A DNA stretch of 64,000 bases, taken from Sisyra terminalis (lineage: Eukaryota > Arthropoda > Insecta > Neuroptera > Sisyridae). The translations under genes and the position numbers were made by a program. Location: assembly GCA_958496175.1 (NCBI GenBank), contig OY292275.1, positions 56,869,701-56,933,700 on the forward strand, in the 5' to 3' direction. The notes under the pieces were generated by a model, which saw only the letters and a list, made by a program, of their open reading frames with translations, did no database searches and was not told the origin of the DNA. Below are positions 12,331-23,650 of the stretch, piece by piece; the first letter of the stretch is position 1, and every line of letters begins with the position of its first letter.

Positions 12331-12462
12331 TTTAAATTACACTTTACTAGCAAAAAAATATTTATTTTTTAAATAAATAGAGATTTAAGGTTGTTGAAAT
12401 TATTTTAAAAACGTTTTTTGCAACTTACAATAACAAATTGAAATGATGAAAAATTTACCTTG

Positions 12463-12483
12463 TTTTTTTTTTTTTTTTTTTTT
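12463..12483. repeat. Poly-T run of 21
   Basis: A homopolymer tract in AT-rich gene-free sequence. Confidence 0.9.
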
Positions 12484-12489
12484 AATTTA

Positions 12490-14340
12490 AGGTGTAAGTA
12501 ATTAAAGAGGTTTTATTAATGTTTTCGGCTTTACAATTTCCCATTGTGTGTGCTTTTTTTCCTCTTCTTCTAATTTTATTTGAAATTTATTAAAAAAATC
12601 ATTTTTCTTAATACAATATTGCAAAAAAATCGGCCAGCAAATTGCTTTTGACGTTAATGTCTTGGGATCAAGGGTGGACGTTTAGCGCATGTTAAACAGA
12701 GGAAGTTATAGAGTGAATTTTGTTTCTATTTGTATCTTTCTATATGGATGTATATATTACAGCATTTTGAGTTCGTTATATAAATTTCCATATAAATTAT
12801 AAGTAGCAACAACGAGTTACTTTATCTTTGTAATTTTACCCTTCACAATGGTGGTGGCAGCGGCGGCAATACAATTTCATTGAACGTCGTTGCGGTTTCA
12901 ACTGCGGCGTCCCATCAACTTTCCTGTTTCAAAACCATGTGGTTACATCAAAAGAACGTGGAAAATAACACAAAATTCTCTTGAATTTTTGAACGTTTGA
13001 AAAATGCACGTGTAATTTGTTTTTGTTGCCGACTAATAAGTGTATGAACGTTTTTGTTTGCTGGAAATGGTTTGCATGGCAAAAGGCCCTAGGTTCATTT
13101 CAAAAGTTGTACATGTTTTTTGCCATTTTTGATAATCATTATGATTCGCATTGTAACTAAACATCTCATGAATTGATTTAAAAAATTCCTCATTTTTTGA
13201 ATAGCTAAAATCAAAGACAGGAAATCAAAATCTAATAATCAGTCAAAATCAAAGCAATTTGGTGTTACTATTTGTACTTTTCTTAATATTGTTCTCCAAA
13301 AAAATTAAATAGTTTTCACTATTTTCGATTGGTAATATCTTATAATTGAATATTTTCTATATTTTCTTGTTTTTGGTGTAATTAAGCTCTCTTTTGTATC
13401 ACATACCTTTGAAAAAAACGTCGCAATTTATATTGTTTCTTTTTTACAATTTTTACAATATCTCACAATTACAGTATTATTTAAGCTTTTCGCATTTTCC
13501 TTTACTGGTTTCTCTCTTTGTTAATTCCCCTTTGCCATTTATCCTTCGTATGTACATATATTGCACATATAATGTAATTATTGTATGAACCATTAAGAAT
13601 AAGTTTCCGGTTTTCAAAGAGGGCATTTTTACTTTTTCAATGGAGTTCTTTCTTTTTTAATTGGTGTGGAACATATTTTACCAAAAGTTTAAAGAAATAA
13701 TTGTTTCTAATTTTTATTTGACACACCTGAAGTTCGGTTACACTTCATTGTAACAATTACAGTTAATAGGGTTTTACTTTATTAAAGAACTACTACATAA
13801 TTCTTTGCTTTTTTGTAGTGACCTTTATGCAATTTTGGAATCAAAAGACTCTATAAACGATCATTATTTTTAACTATTGGATTAGTTGAACTTTACGGTT
13901 TTGCCAAACAAACCAAACAAATATGTTTAACTTTTCCTTAGTTTATGTTTTTTTCTTGTCGTTTCCCAATATTTAATCAAAGTTCTTGCCATGCTATTGA
14001 TTAAATATTTTTAGTTTTGACAATGCTTTATTAATTTGACAAAATTGTTAGGTAAATAGTATAGTAGCAAAAATTTTGACAAAAAGCTCCAATTTATCTA
14101 CTTAAAGAAAATATTAACAGTGCAAAACTAATGGTAAACGTTAACAGTGCAGGAATGGTTCATGAATAGTTCCAGATTAAAATTTTTATTTTAATACAAA
14201 GAGTATGTGTAAATGACAAGGAACTTCAAGTATAAACTTAAAATATCTTTCAATGGTAAAAACTAACATTGATTGTACCACAAAAAAAAACAATAAATTT
14301 CTTCTGTTAAAGGTGCTACTAAATAATAAATTCTGAACTC
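12490..14340. other. Gene-free stretch
   Basis: No supported gene. A small GC-richer patch at 12840-12960 contains GGTGGTGGCAGCGGCGGCAA and could be a fragment of a regulatory region or exon, but its open frame stops after about a dozen codons. At 13690-13740 there is a short stretch similar to the 38.35-kb repeat. Confidence 0.45.
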
Positions 14341-15935
14341 TCTAGGCAACTATTATTATAAAGAGGAAAGATTTGATTGTTTGTTTGCTTTGAATAGGCT
14401 CCGAAACTACTTGACCGATTTGAAAAATTCTTTCACTGTTGGGAAGTTACACTATTTCTGGTGAACATAGGCTTTATTAAATTTTCAAAAAAGTTAGGGA
14501 TCAATACTAAAACTCCAATAATGTGTGAAAAAAATACTAAAAAAACTTTCTTACATCGCGTGCGCTGGTGATTTAACTAATGAACGTAACAACCGAATTT
14601 AATTAAACTTTATATTAAGACACAACACAATTACCCACACACGTTAGGCTACTTATCATTCCTTAAAATAATAAGGGAATGTATCCCCTACGTAAAAACT
14701 GAGGGATGAAAAACATATTTTACTTTAGACAGGCGAGTTATATATCATTGAAAAGGTATTTAAAAATTAAAAAATGATCAGTATTAATCTTTTTAGTTAA
14801 AAAATCAATTTAATAAAAAGCACAGTAATTTAATTTAAAGTTCAAAAAATTGCCTTTTTGAAATATAAATGTTTTTATAGATAATAATCTGATAGTAAAC
14901 TTTTTTTTTTACAAAATTGTTGTAAATAGATCCTTAGGTTGTAAATAGATCAGTAAGGAAATATTAACGAAAAAAATGTAAAAGTAATACTAATAATAAA
15001 AGTAATAAAGCTTAAAGTAAATATGTTTTTAAAACCGTGCATATATAAAATCGTGTATTTATATACCTTCTCTGACTGATGAAATTTTAATATTCGGTGT
15101 ATTCCTTATAGGAAGCAGGCTTGTGATAAGATTTTTTTTTGAAAATTCCTACCCTAACGGACAAGGGTGGATTCAGGATTTGGGGGGGGCACAATATCTT
15201 TTATTTGCTAGTGCATGAAAGGGATCACGTAAAAATTCGCAATTCCAGCCAGAAATCATCATAATGATAAATAATAAATCATCATATCATCATAATGATA
15301 AAAGAAATTTAAAATCCTCTTCCAGAGCAAAAGGCATACGCCAAATTGTGTCTGGTGAACTCTTGACTATCCAATATGGTTTAATTAAATAGTTGAAATT
15401 CAGATATTTTAATAATAAGTTTATAGATACATAAAGATAATACATGATTATGGAAGAACTGGGTTTCGTGCAGTTGTACAAATTTCAATTTCGCGGTTGT
15501 GTTGTATAGTGCAATAGTATAATAGTTTTTGGAAAAGGCTTCATTCGGGAATCGAAACAGTGAGATGGGGTTATTTTGACACGAGTGTTTTGATAATTTT
15601 CGACTTTTTTTAGTCATAATTAAGACCGAATTTATTGAACTTGGCGATATTTTTTATTTATGTATAGACGCTCATTGATTTACAGATTATTTGGTCTACG
15701 GTAGGTATACCTACCGTAGGTATACGCAATTGAGCATACTCTTTTTAGATATTTATAAATATTTTTTGAAAATTAATTGATTATTACATAGAATTATTTT
15801 ATTCTTTGCAACAGTTTATTAAATGTGTCTTTTTCAAGAGTGTGAAGTGTTCTTAAGTATGATTATATTTTTCGTAAAAGAAATTAGAAAAATAAAATAC
15901 GACGTTACGCAGACGAAGTCGCGGGGATCTGCTAG
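14341..15935 (+). mobile_element. Non-autonomous Helitron
   Basis: The left end is TCTAGGCAAC followed by TATTATAAAGAGGAAAG, then text typical of insect Helitron 5' regions (CTCCGAAACTACTTGACCG). The right end has a hairpin GCAGA (15909-15913) / TCTGC (15928-15932) and terminates in CTAG before T, the CTRR-type 3' end of Helitrons. No Rep/helicase frame is present. The assignment rests on the ends. I cannot exclude that the middle (15080-15650), which includes an 8-G run at 15182, holds a secondary insertion. Confidence 0.6.
15697..15718. repeat. 22-bp perfect palindrome
   Basis: TACGGTAGGTA followed immediately by its exact reverse complement, with a direct repeat of GTAGGTATAC overlapping it. 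It lies inside the Helitron. Confidence 0.9.
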
Positions 15936-17700
15936 TTTTAAATAATTAAAAATCAAATTTCAAAGGAAATAATTTTTTTTTCATCAAGTATTTGTCACAA
16001 TCATACACTACAAACCAGGAAAATTGTAGATACTTGGTAGATAAAAAGCAATCACATACACAAAAAAGAAATAAGCGCATGATCATTTTATAAACTATAC
16101 AATTTGCCATATCAAACTTTAAGTGGACATGGTTTTGCACTTCTAAGATTTCTTCACATGTACAACACATTTTATAGTTTTACATTTACTTCCCTCAGCC
16201 TGTTCCCTTTCAACATTTATTCAACTTTTACCAGCTCGCTTTCATATCGTAACTGTTGAATTCTGATGCTTCACCATATATGTTTTATAATACTTTTTCG
16301 AGGCTATTTACCTTCGGGTTAATGTTTTTTTACAGCTTTAGCCACTTTTAAAAGAACCAATAAAACTTTTAAACGCGTTTGATACCTTGTATTTTATATA
16401 TATAAACGAAAAGCTTCGCCCAAAAAAGCAATGGTATAAATCTGTGAATATAATCCGTTGTGACATTGAAATATTTTTATTAAGTACAACATTTTCTTGT
16501 AACTATAATCCCATACATACTTCTACATATACGCTCGTCTCGCTTTTAATCAAAACCTTTATTGGTTCTATTATTAATAATGAAAGTATAAGATCTTAAA
16601 CACACAAAGAGTAAATCTGCAAAATTTGAAATTTAATATTACACAACAACAACAACTCGGCGGTGAACATTTTCAATAATCTTTTATGAAACGTTTGAAC
16701 GTTTTAAATAAAATACAATGTTGAGCTTCATATATGTTTTCCCGGTGAAATTAATTTACAAAGAAAATCAAATGAGAACAGTTTGTGACATACGACGCTG
16801 CGACAATATGAGCTGATGTGTAATAAAAGGGTTGTACATTGTGTGATACACATTTTAGATAGCAAAGTTCTTCTGTCAACGGTTTTATAAGTCTCTGCCT
16901 TGTTAGTTTCATTACATTTTATCTTTCCGCCAGTATCTTTGAAAATTAAACTGTTGATTTCCGCATTTGTAAACTGAGTTTAAAACTATTACACTTTGTA
17001 ATTATTTCATATCAAAGCTTTATTGCTAATTTTCACGATTATTTGAGCACACTTTTTGCTCGTATTTCAAGCACACCTGTTACGAGCTTTTGTGATAAAT
17101 ATTCGACGAAAAATGTTTCAAAGATGATTGTATTAAACGGGGAATTAATTTAATCGTAAATGTGTTCGGTATCAATTTTATTTCAGAAAAAAAAATGCTT
17201 TATAATATTCCCCTTTTCTACTATAAAAATAAACTACAAATTACCTCAAAGAATTATCTCACAAGGATTATGCTATCGTAAAAAAATAATCAAAAAACTT
17301 ATCTTTAATAGAGCAAAAGATCAAAATTACTAGTTTGTATTAAAAATCTCTTTATTTTTGGCCTTGCAGCAATTGAGTTACTTAATATTACTGGCTTTAT
17401 CATTTGTAATCAAAAGTTTTATCAGCACTACTTTTATATGTATTAAACATTTCTCTACTAAAAGTATGATTTACTGATAAAGTAGCAGAAAAATCAAATT
17501 TTTTAGCTTACAATTAGTAAGACATGATCATTGAAAATGCAATACAGCTTTAGGTTTTGCAAAATATATTATTAACCTATTATTTTCTATGATTTAAACT
17601 GCTTACTAATGTAGTTTCTTGTAGTCAGAAAATCAAAGTTTATAAAATCTAAAAACTACAAAAATCTAAATTTTGGTAGAATCAGGATTTTTTTAATTAA
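15936..17700. other. Gene-free stretch
   Basis: No frame shows domain motifs. AT-rich with ordinary complexity. Some less-skewed sequence lies at 16740-17100, which could be intronic. Confidence 0.45.
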
Positions 17701-17705
17701 TATTT

Positions 17706-18212
17706 CTATATCTCATACTGAAAACGGTGGTTTGAGGAATGATTGTCGAGGCCCAAAATGTTTCTGACCATTTCCTCAAATAAAAAAAATTGTTCGTCTT
17801 CTTGTACTCCTTCAACACTGAAGATTAGTAAGGATACAAGGGTTGTTTTCTGCATTCTCATACCGTTGATTCTTCCTGGCAAGTTTTTCCACTTTTGGAC
17901 CGATTTATTAATTCCAGGACCTAAAAATATCTTACATAAGGCAGTAATATTTGTAATGTTCACTTATCCCGGTTCAAATTCGATTTTTCATCTATTAAGT
18001 TGCCATTAAGCCACCCCATCCCAAATAACAGCACCGAGGGGTACACAATGGAAAATACAAACTTGGGGTTATCATTTCATCAAGTAGTGGCTTTTTCTAA
18101 TTTTTGGCTTTTCAAAATTGTGCTTTTCGGTTCAAAAGCTTCGACTAAATCACTCCTGAATTTCATAGCTGATCTTATCCTTTCCCATGCTGAACGTCTT
18201 ATTGTGACTTAG
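17706..18212. other. Unassigned coding-like segment
   Basis: GC content is above the local background and long frames are open on both strands: minus 17963-17706, and plus 17743-18009 running into 18000-18212. The minus frame includes KWKNLPGRINGMRMQKT and EGVQEDEQFF. I do not recognise a family. It may be a decayed mobile-element frame, but neither strand can be preferred from the sequence alone. Confidence 0.3.
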
Positions 18213-18812
18213 AATGCTATTTCTAGCTCTTATTACTAATATTCTTTACCCTATTTTGATGTTTATATATTTGTTGAATTTAAGGTTCGATGATTAAATC
18301 CTCTAAATCTGCCTCTCCTTTACTTAGGTCTAAATTTAACCTAAATTGCTCTATTCATTTTATGACTTTTATTATATCAATGCTTGGGTTTCTCTATTCA
18401 CTTATTGTTTTAATTTGTTTCCCAGACTAGAATATATATAGTTTATATATTCCTTTGAATTTATATATAATTGTAAATAATTATAAATAAATATTGATTA
18501 TATATTTAACGATATATAACAAAATAAAATTTTACCTTGCTAGATAAGCTTTTCTTTAATAGAAATAATTTTCAAATAATTTCTATAATTGGTGGACGAA
18601 ATCGTTTTAGAGTTTCCTCAATTTTCTTTTTTCAAATAATATTAATTTCATTTTGCTCTATATTTTTCTTGAAAAGAGGGATATAAACGTGCAAACTTTC
18701 AGCTGATATTAGTTACATTTTCCGGATTATCCTTTGATTTCAAATAAATGAAATCACCAAGAACTATTTTTTGTTTGGTTTTTCACATATTTAATTTCTT
18801 TTTAATTTTTTT

Positions 18813-18990
18813 AACATTATAACAATATTATTATAAACTGACCTCAACTATGTTTAAACAATCGTTAATTAAAAAAAAATAAAAAAAATAAACATAGTTG
18901 AGGTCAGTTTATAATAATATTGTTATAATGTTGTTAATATTGTAATACTTTCAGAGCTTGAAAATGTCTTGATAATAAAGACGAAACGTC
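18813..18990 (+). mobile_element. Perfect 44-bp palindrome arms with a hammerhead-like remnant
   Basis: The arms 18813-18856 and 18889-18932 are exact inverted copies (44 of 44 positions) around an A-rich 32-bp loop. Immediately downstream is CTTGAAAA, a T, stem GTCTT/AAGAC (18966-18970 / 18978-18982) and GAAACGTCG (from 18983). This keeps the stem II and GAAAC layout of the hammerhead-like cores elsewhere in the window, but the CTGANGA box is degenerate. It is probably another Penelope-type terminal remnant. Confidence 0.65.
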
Positions 18991-21900
18991 GCAAAATCAA
19001 TGATTGTTTAAATTAATTTAACTATATTCCAATTACCCGTGACCCTGATATTATTATTATTAATATTAAGTTTTGCATAGAAGAATCAGCGAACAATATG
19101 CAACTTCATTTACAACTTATACGTAAAAGTGCTTAACTTTTAAATAAAATTTGGATAAGAATAATTGTAGATCGAGAAAACTTTTTGGGAAAGGCATCAA
19201 ATGTTTTCATTTAGTAACAAAAAAGGAATAATACTTTGTTAATTATATTTTGGAAAATTGGGGAAAATGAATTCGTATTTGCTTTAGGACCAAAACAATT
19301 ATGAGACACCAGCAGGTGGAATTTGTCCTCTTATCCCTAAATTCTATTTCAATGATAAAATTTGCTAGTCAAAAATTTTTAGTATTGTGAAATCCTCTTT
19401 CTTATCTTATTAGAATTCCTATCAAAAATTGTTTAGTGGAAAATAAAATTTTTCCAAAAATGTTTTTCTTATCACCAAGAAAAAAGCTTTTATCTAAACG
19501 TTACCTATATTTCCCAAAAGCATAAATCTTTCGAAACATACGATAGTTATTGATCGCCAATATTCAAAGCAAATTACTTAAAACAAAGTTTAGATAACAG
19601 TTTTTACCAAATAGTTCCTAAAAAAATGCTATTCACTTAACAATTAAAGATGTAATTTCAACAAATCCTTTTTGAAATTTTTGCAAATGCATAAAAAGAG
19701 GTTCCGTTTTTGTTAAAATTTTAACGAAAAATAAATGAACTTACTAAGGTCTACATTTTTCAAAAATGAAGAAGTCAGTAAACTTCTGGATATTGGAAAT
19801 CTATTTCTGATGCCATTCAAAAAGAAATAGAGATAAACCTCTTCTCAAAAACGTCTCCTTTTTCATTAATAATTGAAAACTTTTAAATTCCTCGTTTATT
19901 TTTTAATGTTAAATTTTCACGACCAGGAAAAAAGGAATGGAACAATAAGTAGGTGATATATTTATAAAAATAATTTGTTACTAAAACTTGCAATTATTGT
20001 TCACAATTTAAATTATATGCCAACAACAATGAAAGAGTGTCTCAATATAGAAGAAGGGATTTAGAAAACTATAGAATTTGTAAAAAAAAAAATTATTTGA
20101 AAAAATATAAAGAACAAAAAAAAAATAACAACATTATGCTAACTGCTTACTATACGAGTGTACCACATCACAAACATACCTATAAGCCTATATTTATACT
20201 ATCAGAATTTATTATATACTATTTATTACAACTGAATTTATTTATTACCAATTGTAACAAGTAATTTATTTTAGTCATTAATGACCAAACTGTTAAACAG
20301 TGACTTTAAATAAATAAAAAATTAAATTATGCGCAAAGAAATATTTGGTAATTTTTTTAAAATCTTTTAGGTATTGTTTCAAAAATTACAAAGTTCCTTG
20401 ATTTTGATTTCACAATTTCTATCGATGTATAGTTGGTATTTTTTTTTCAATACAATAACTTAGTTTGGCCATTTATCTTCCCTATGTTTATTGTAATCGG
20501 TAATGGCAATTTTCTGATCGCAAAATTGGATCAGAAGTTAAATTAAAAGTAAATGAAATCCAAATATTTATTTTAATGGAAAAGAAGATAAATTGTTTAA
20601 ATTTTTGTCAAGAAAAATATTAAATTTGCTAGATAGATTAAGATTTAGAAATAGATTAGACCAAGAAATTGGACCAGAAATCCAAATATTTGTACTAAAG
20701 ATATTTTATTTCATCCTTTTCATACTTCTGTTAAATTCGGTAGTGCTTTTTCTTATAAAGAAGGAAACACAGATCTTTTAATTTATTTTTTTGTTTGATA
20801 AAAATTCATATATTTTCCTCAAAAATGAGATATTTCGATTTGCAAATCACGTTTTCACTATGAACGTCAAATGAGAATATATTTTGAATAAAAATCTGCT
20901 CCCCACATCAACAGTCTACGTCATCAAAAAAACACAAATTTTCCTCGACCAAAAAAAAAATCATTTTACAATTTCCCACAACAAAATCCAATAGTTTCGA
21001 AAGTCTGTTAACAAGCATCTAATTCACAATGAAGGATTTATTTTAAATATTGAACGACGTTTTCCATACAACATACATTCGACTACTCCAGCTCCGCTGG
21101 AAATTGAGTTTCAAAAATGAGCTGCAGTACGAATTGAAAGTACCTAAACTTAGATGCAGTCACATCTTGCACATCATTTATAGAAAAATGAAATTCTACT
21201 TTGCACACATATTCACGTTGCATCGTAGCTATGTGCGGTTCTACGCCAATGTACATGTAGATGAATCCGGTACTCTTGAGCCGGAGACAAATTTTGCACA
21301 AATAAAATGGAAAAGTCAATTTCATTTTATGGCACACAAAATATTATATTTTCGCATATTTTTAAGCTCGTAAATTACATTCGCTTGTAATTTCATGTTC
21401 GCTTTAATGCCAGAAATAACGTCAGTTTTATTCGCAATCATTTTATGTTAATATTTACATTATTATCCAATTAATAATGAGATAGGGAGTGTATGTGTTG
21501 CAATGTTGATTATTTCCAAATGTAATTAAAAGAGTAATATAATTTTATTTAATAGACAGTGCAGTGAATAGCCGTGGGGAGAAGCCGTTAAAAATTAGCT
21601 GATTTCAAATATGTAGACGATGTTAAATGGGAAAATCTCATTTTGCTTGCAAGAAATATATTTAACAGAATCTTATTTTGATACGAACATTGGATTGTTG
21701 AGGCGAATGTGATGGTTATTACTTGAGCTCATTGAACACGTAGTCGGAAATACGTGCTGATTGCTAACCGTCCAAGAGACTCAGGTGGCGCCTTTGATGT
21801 AACATTCTCATGGGCAATGACGACCAAATATGAGAATACATTCCAATCCCAAGTCATGTTTTTCTGATACACACAGGATCATGCACAGAATTGCCATTCA

Positions 21901-22249
21901 ACCGCTATCCAGTGGGATGACCGCCACCGTACCAGCTGCAAATATTCTATTTTTCTTCGTACAAAGGGAAAAAAGAGTTGCGAACATTCGGAAAATTTTC
22001 CTTGATCAAACATGAAATTTACCAAGTTTCTTCGTCAACTATTTTCAAATTCAGACTTAACGATTTGTCCTTATTAACATAACTGAGAAATACGACTTGA
22101 ACGCAAGTGAAAGTTTGATGCAATTTAAAGAATTTCAAAGTAAATGCTTCATATTTTAGGAAAATAGTTTTCTTAAAAAATCGTTACATTTCATCAAAAA
22201 CATAAATGTTAAGTCAAAGTAAGATTTTTTCGCTGATTTTGAACAGTTC
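18991..22249. other. Gene-free stretch
   Basis: No gene with recognisable motifs. The part at 21040-21380 is less AT-skewed and open on both strands (107 and 84 codons), without domain similarity that I can name. The part at 21700-22010 is similar in composition. Both could be unique intronic or regulatory DNA rather than repeats. Confidence 0.4.
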
Positions 22250-22655
22250 TACTGTGTATACATTATAAAGAATATTTTGCAGTCAAATTTATGTAGTATA
22301 AATTAATATAATAAAACATAAAAATCATACCATAATCATCAATTTGAACAGAAGTTCTAACAAAAATATTTGTGACGTATATCCCAGATACGTATTTCGA
22401 TTACCAAGCAATCTTTTTCAGTGGTCATTAAGTAGTTTGGACATCACAAAGCAGTTACGGAGTGATCCAAACTACTTGATGACTATTGAGGAAGTTGCTT
22501 GACAATCGAAATACGTATCTGGGTAATACGTCACAAATATTTTTGTTTGAACTTCTCTTCAAATTTATGTTTATGGTATGATTTTTATATATCTTAATTT
22601 TAAATTATTTTACATAAATTGGACCGCAATATTTTCTATATACTGTATACACAAT
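22250..22655. mobile_element. Foldback repeat with hammerhead-like cores, family B
   Basis: Arms of about 190 bp (22250-22440 and 22465-22655) are inverted. They share ACTGTGTATACA/TGTATACACA outer ends, AAAAATCATACC and CAAATATTTTTG. On the minus strand, the left arm has CTGAAAA (22421-22415), an A, a stem GATT/AATC and GAAA (22398-22395). On the plus strand, the right arm has TTGAGGA (22486-22492) and GAAA (22508-22511), followed by TACGTATC. Each arm has lost one conserved base of the CTGANGA box, so neither is expected to be active. Confidence 0.75.
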
Positions 22656-23114
22656 AAATGTTAAGAGTATACGAGATTATCAACTTCACTGAAAAAAAGA
22701 ATTGAGATTTAAATGGACACCAATTTCTATAGATTTTCCTAAAATGTATTTATTAGACATTTGAAATCCAATTTCTTTTTTTTTCTGTTACAATAATGTT
22801 TGGTGTTTGAAAAACTTCCTAAATTTGAACAGTCGTATAGTTACACAAAGTATCTTTGAGAAACGCATCGATTTCATCTTAAGGAAGATATCAATGCCAT
22901 GGAAATTATTCCATAGCATCAATGTGGCTTCAGGACTAATCACAGGAGAATAAAACAAGTCCATTGAATGGTAAATGAAATTAAAAATCCCCTGGAAAAC
23001 AAGCATTTTTATACGTAAATTTTTTTCGATGTGTCATATTTGTTTTACAGAGTGCATCATTATGATCATCTCTCCAAAATCTATTCTTTATTTGTGTACA
23101 AATATTACAAATTC

Positions 23115-23650
23115 CTAACAAATTACTTTAGTAGTAGATACTTTTGCGTCCAATACGGTAATGTCAATGATTCTTGTCGACCAATCGCGGCGGGAGTTCA
23201 GCAAGGAAATTATTCAGGACCATTTCTTTACCAAGTATTCCCAAACGATTTATCGACAAACAACAAATACTATGCATTAATTTCGCTGAAAATTTGGCCA
23301 TTCTCTATTGAAGCAAGAGTAGTAAAACGATCCAACATATCTTTAAGTCCACTTAAATACCATAACAGACAATTGTGACTAATGGAGTATTATAATAAAC
23401 GAAAAACAATTAGTTCTCAAATGACAAATATGCACATCAATAAAAATCGACTACAAATTTATTCTACGAGGAAAGTATGCACAAATCTGGGAATTCATCT
23501 GGACAGTAGACTTACGTGGACAGAACATATACTTAAAAAAATAGAACCAAATAAAATTCACTAACGACGAAAAAAAATAAATCCTAAACAAAAAATTAAA
23601 ACTAAGCGCTTAAGATAAACTAGAAATCTATTAAACAATACTTAAAGCTA
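23115..23650 (+). pseudogene. Jockey-like LINE reverse transcriptase remnant
   Basis: The plus strand encodes FSSRYFCVQYGN, then AAGVQQGNYSGPFLY (family pattern AGVPQGSxLGPxLY, RT motif 4), then PNDLST. After a frameshift, FAENLAIL (23282-23305) stands where the catalytic FADDTAIL is expected, so both aspartates are lost. A further frame has CTNLGIHLDSRLTWTEHI, matching the vKYLGihLDsrLtWkeHI motif of the Jockey group. It is truncated at both ends and dead. Confidence 0.8.

Noticed and set aside
21050..21373. 107-codon frame as a gene
   Set aside because: The opposite strand is equally open and I see no domain, start context or splice signal. It may be unique intronic DNA.
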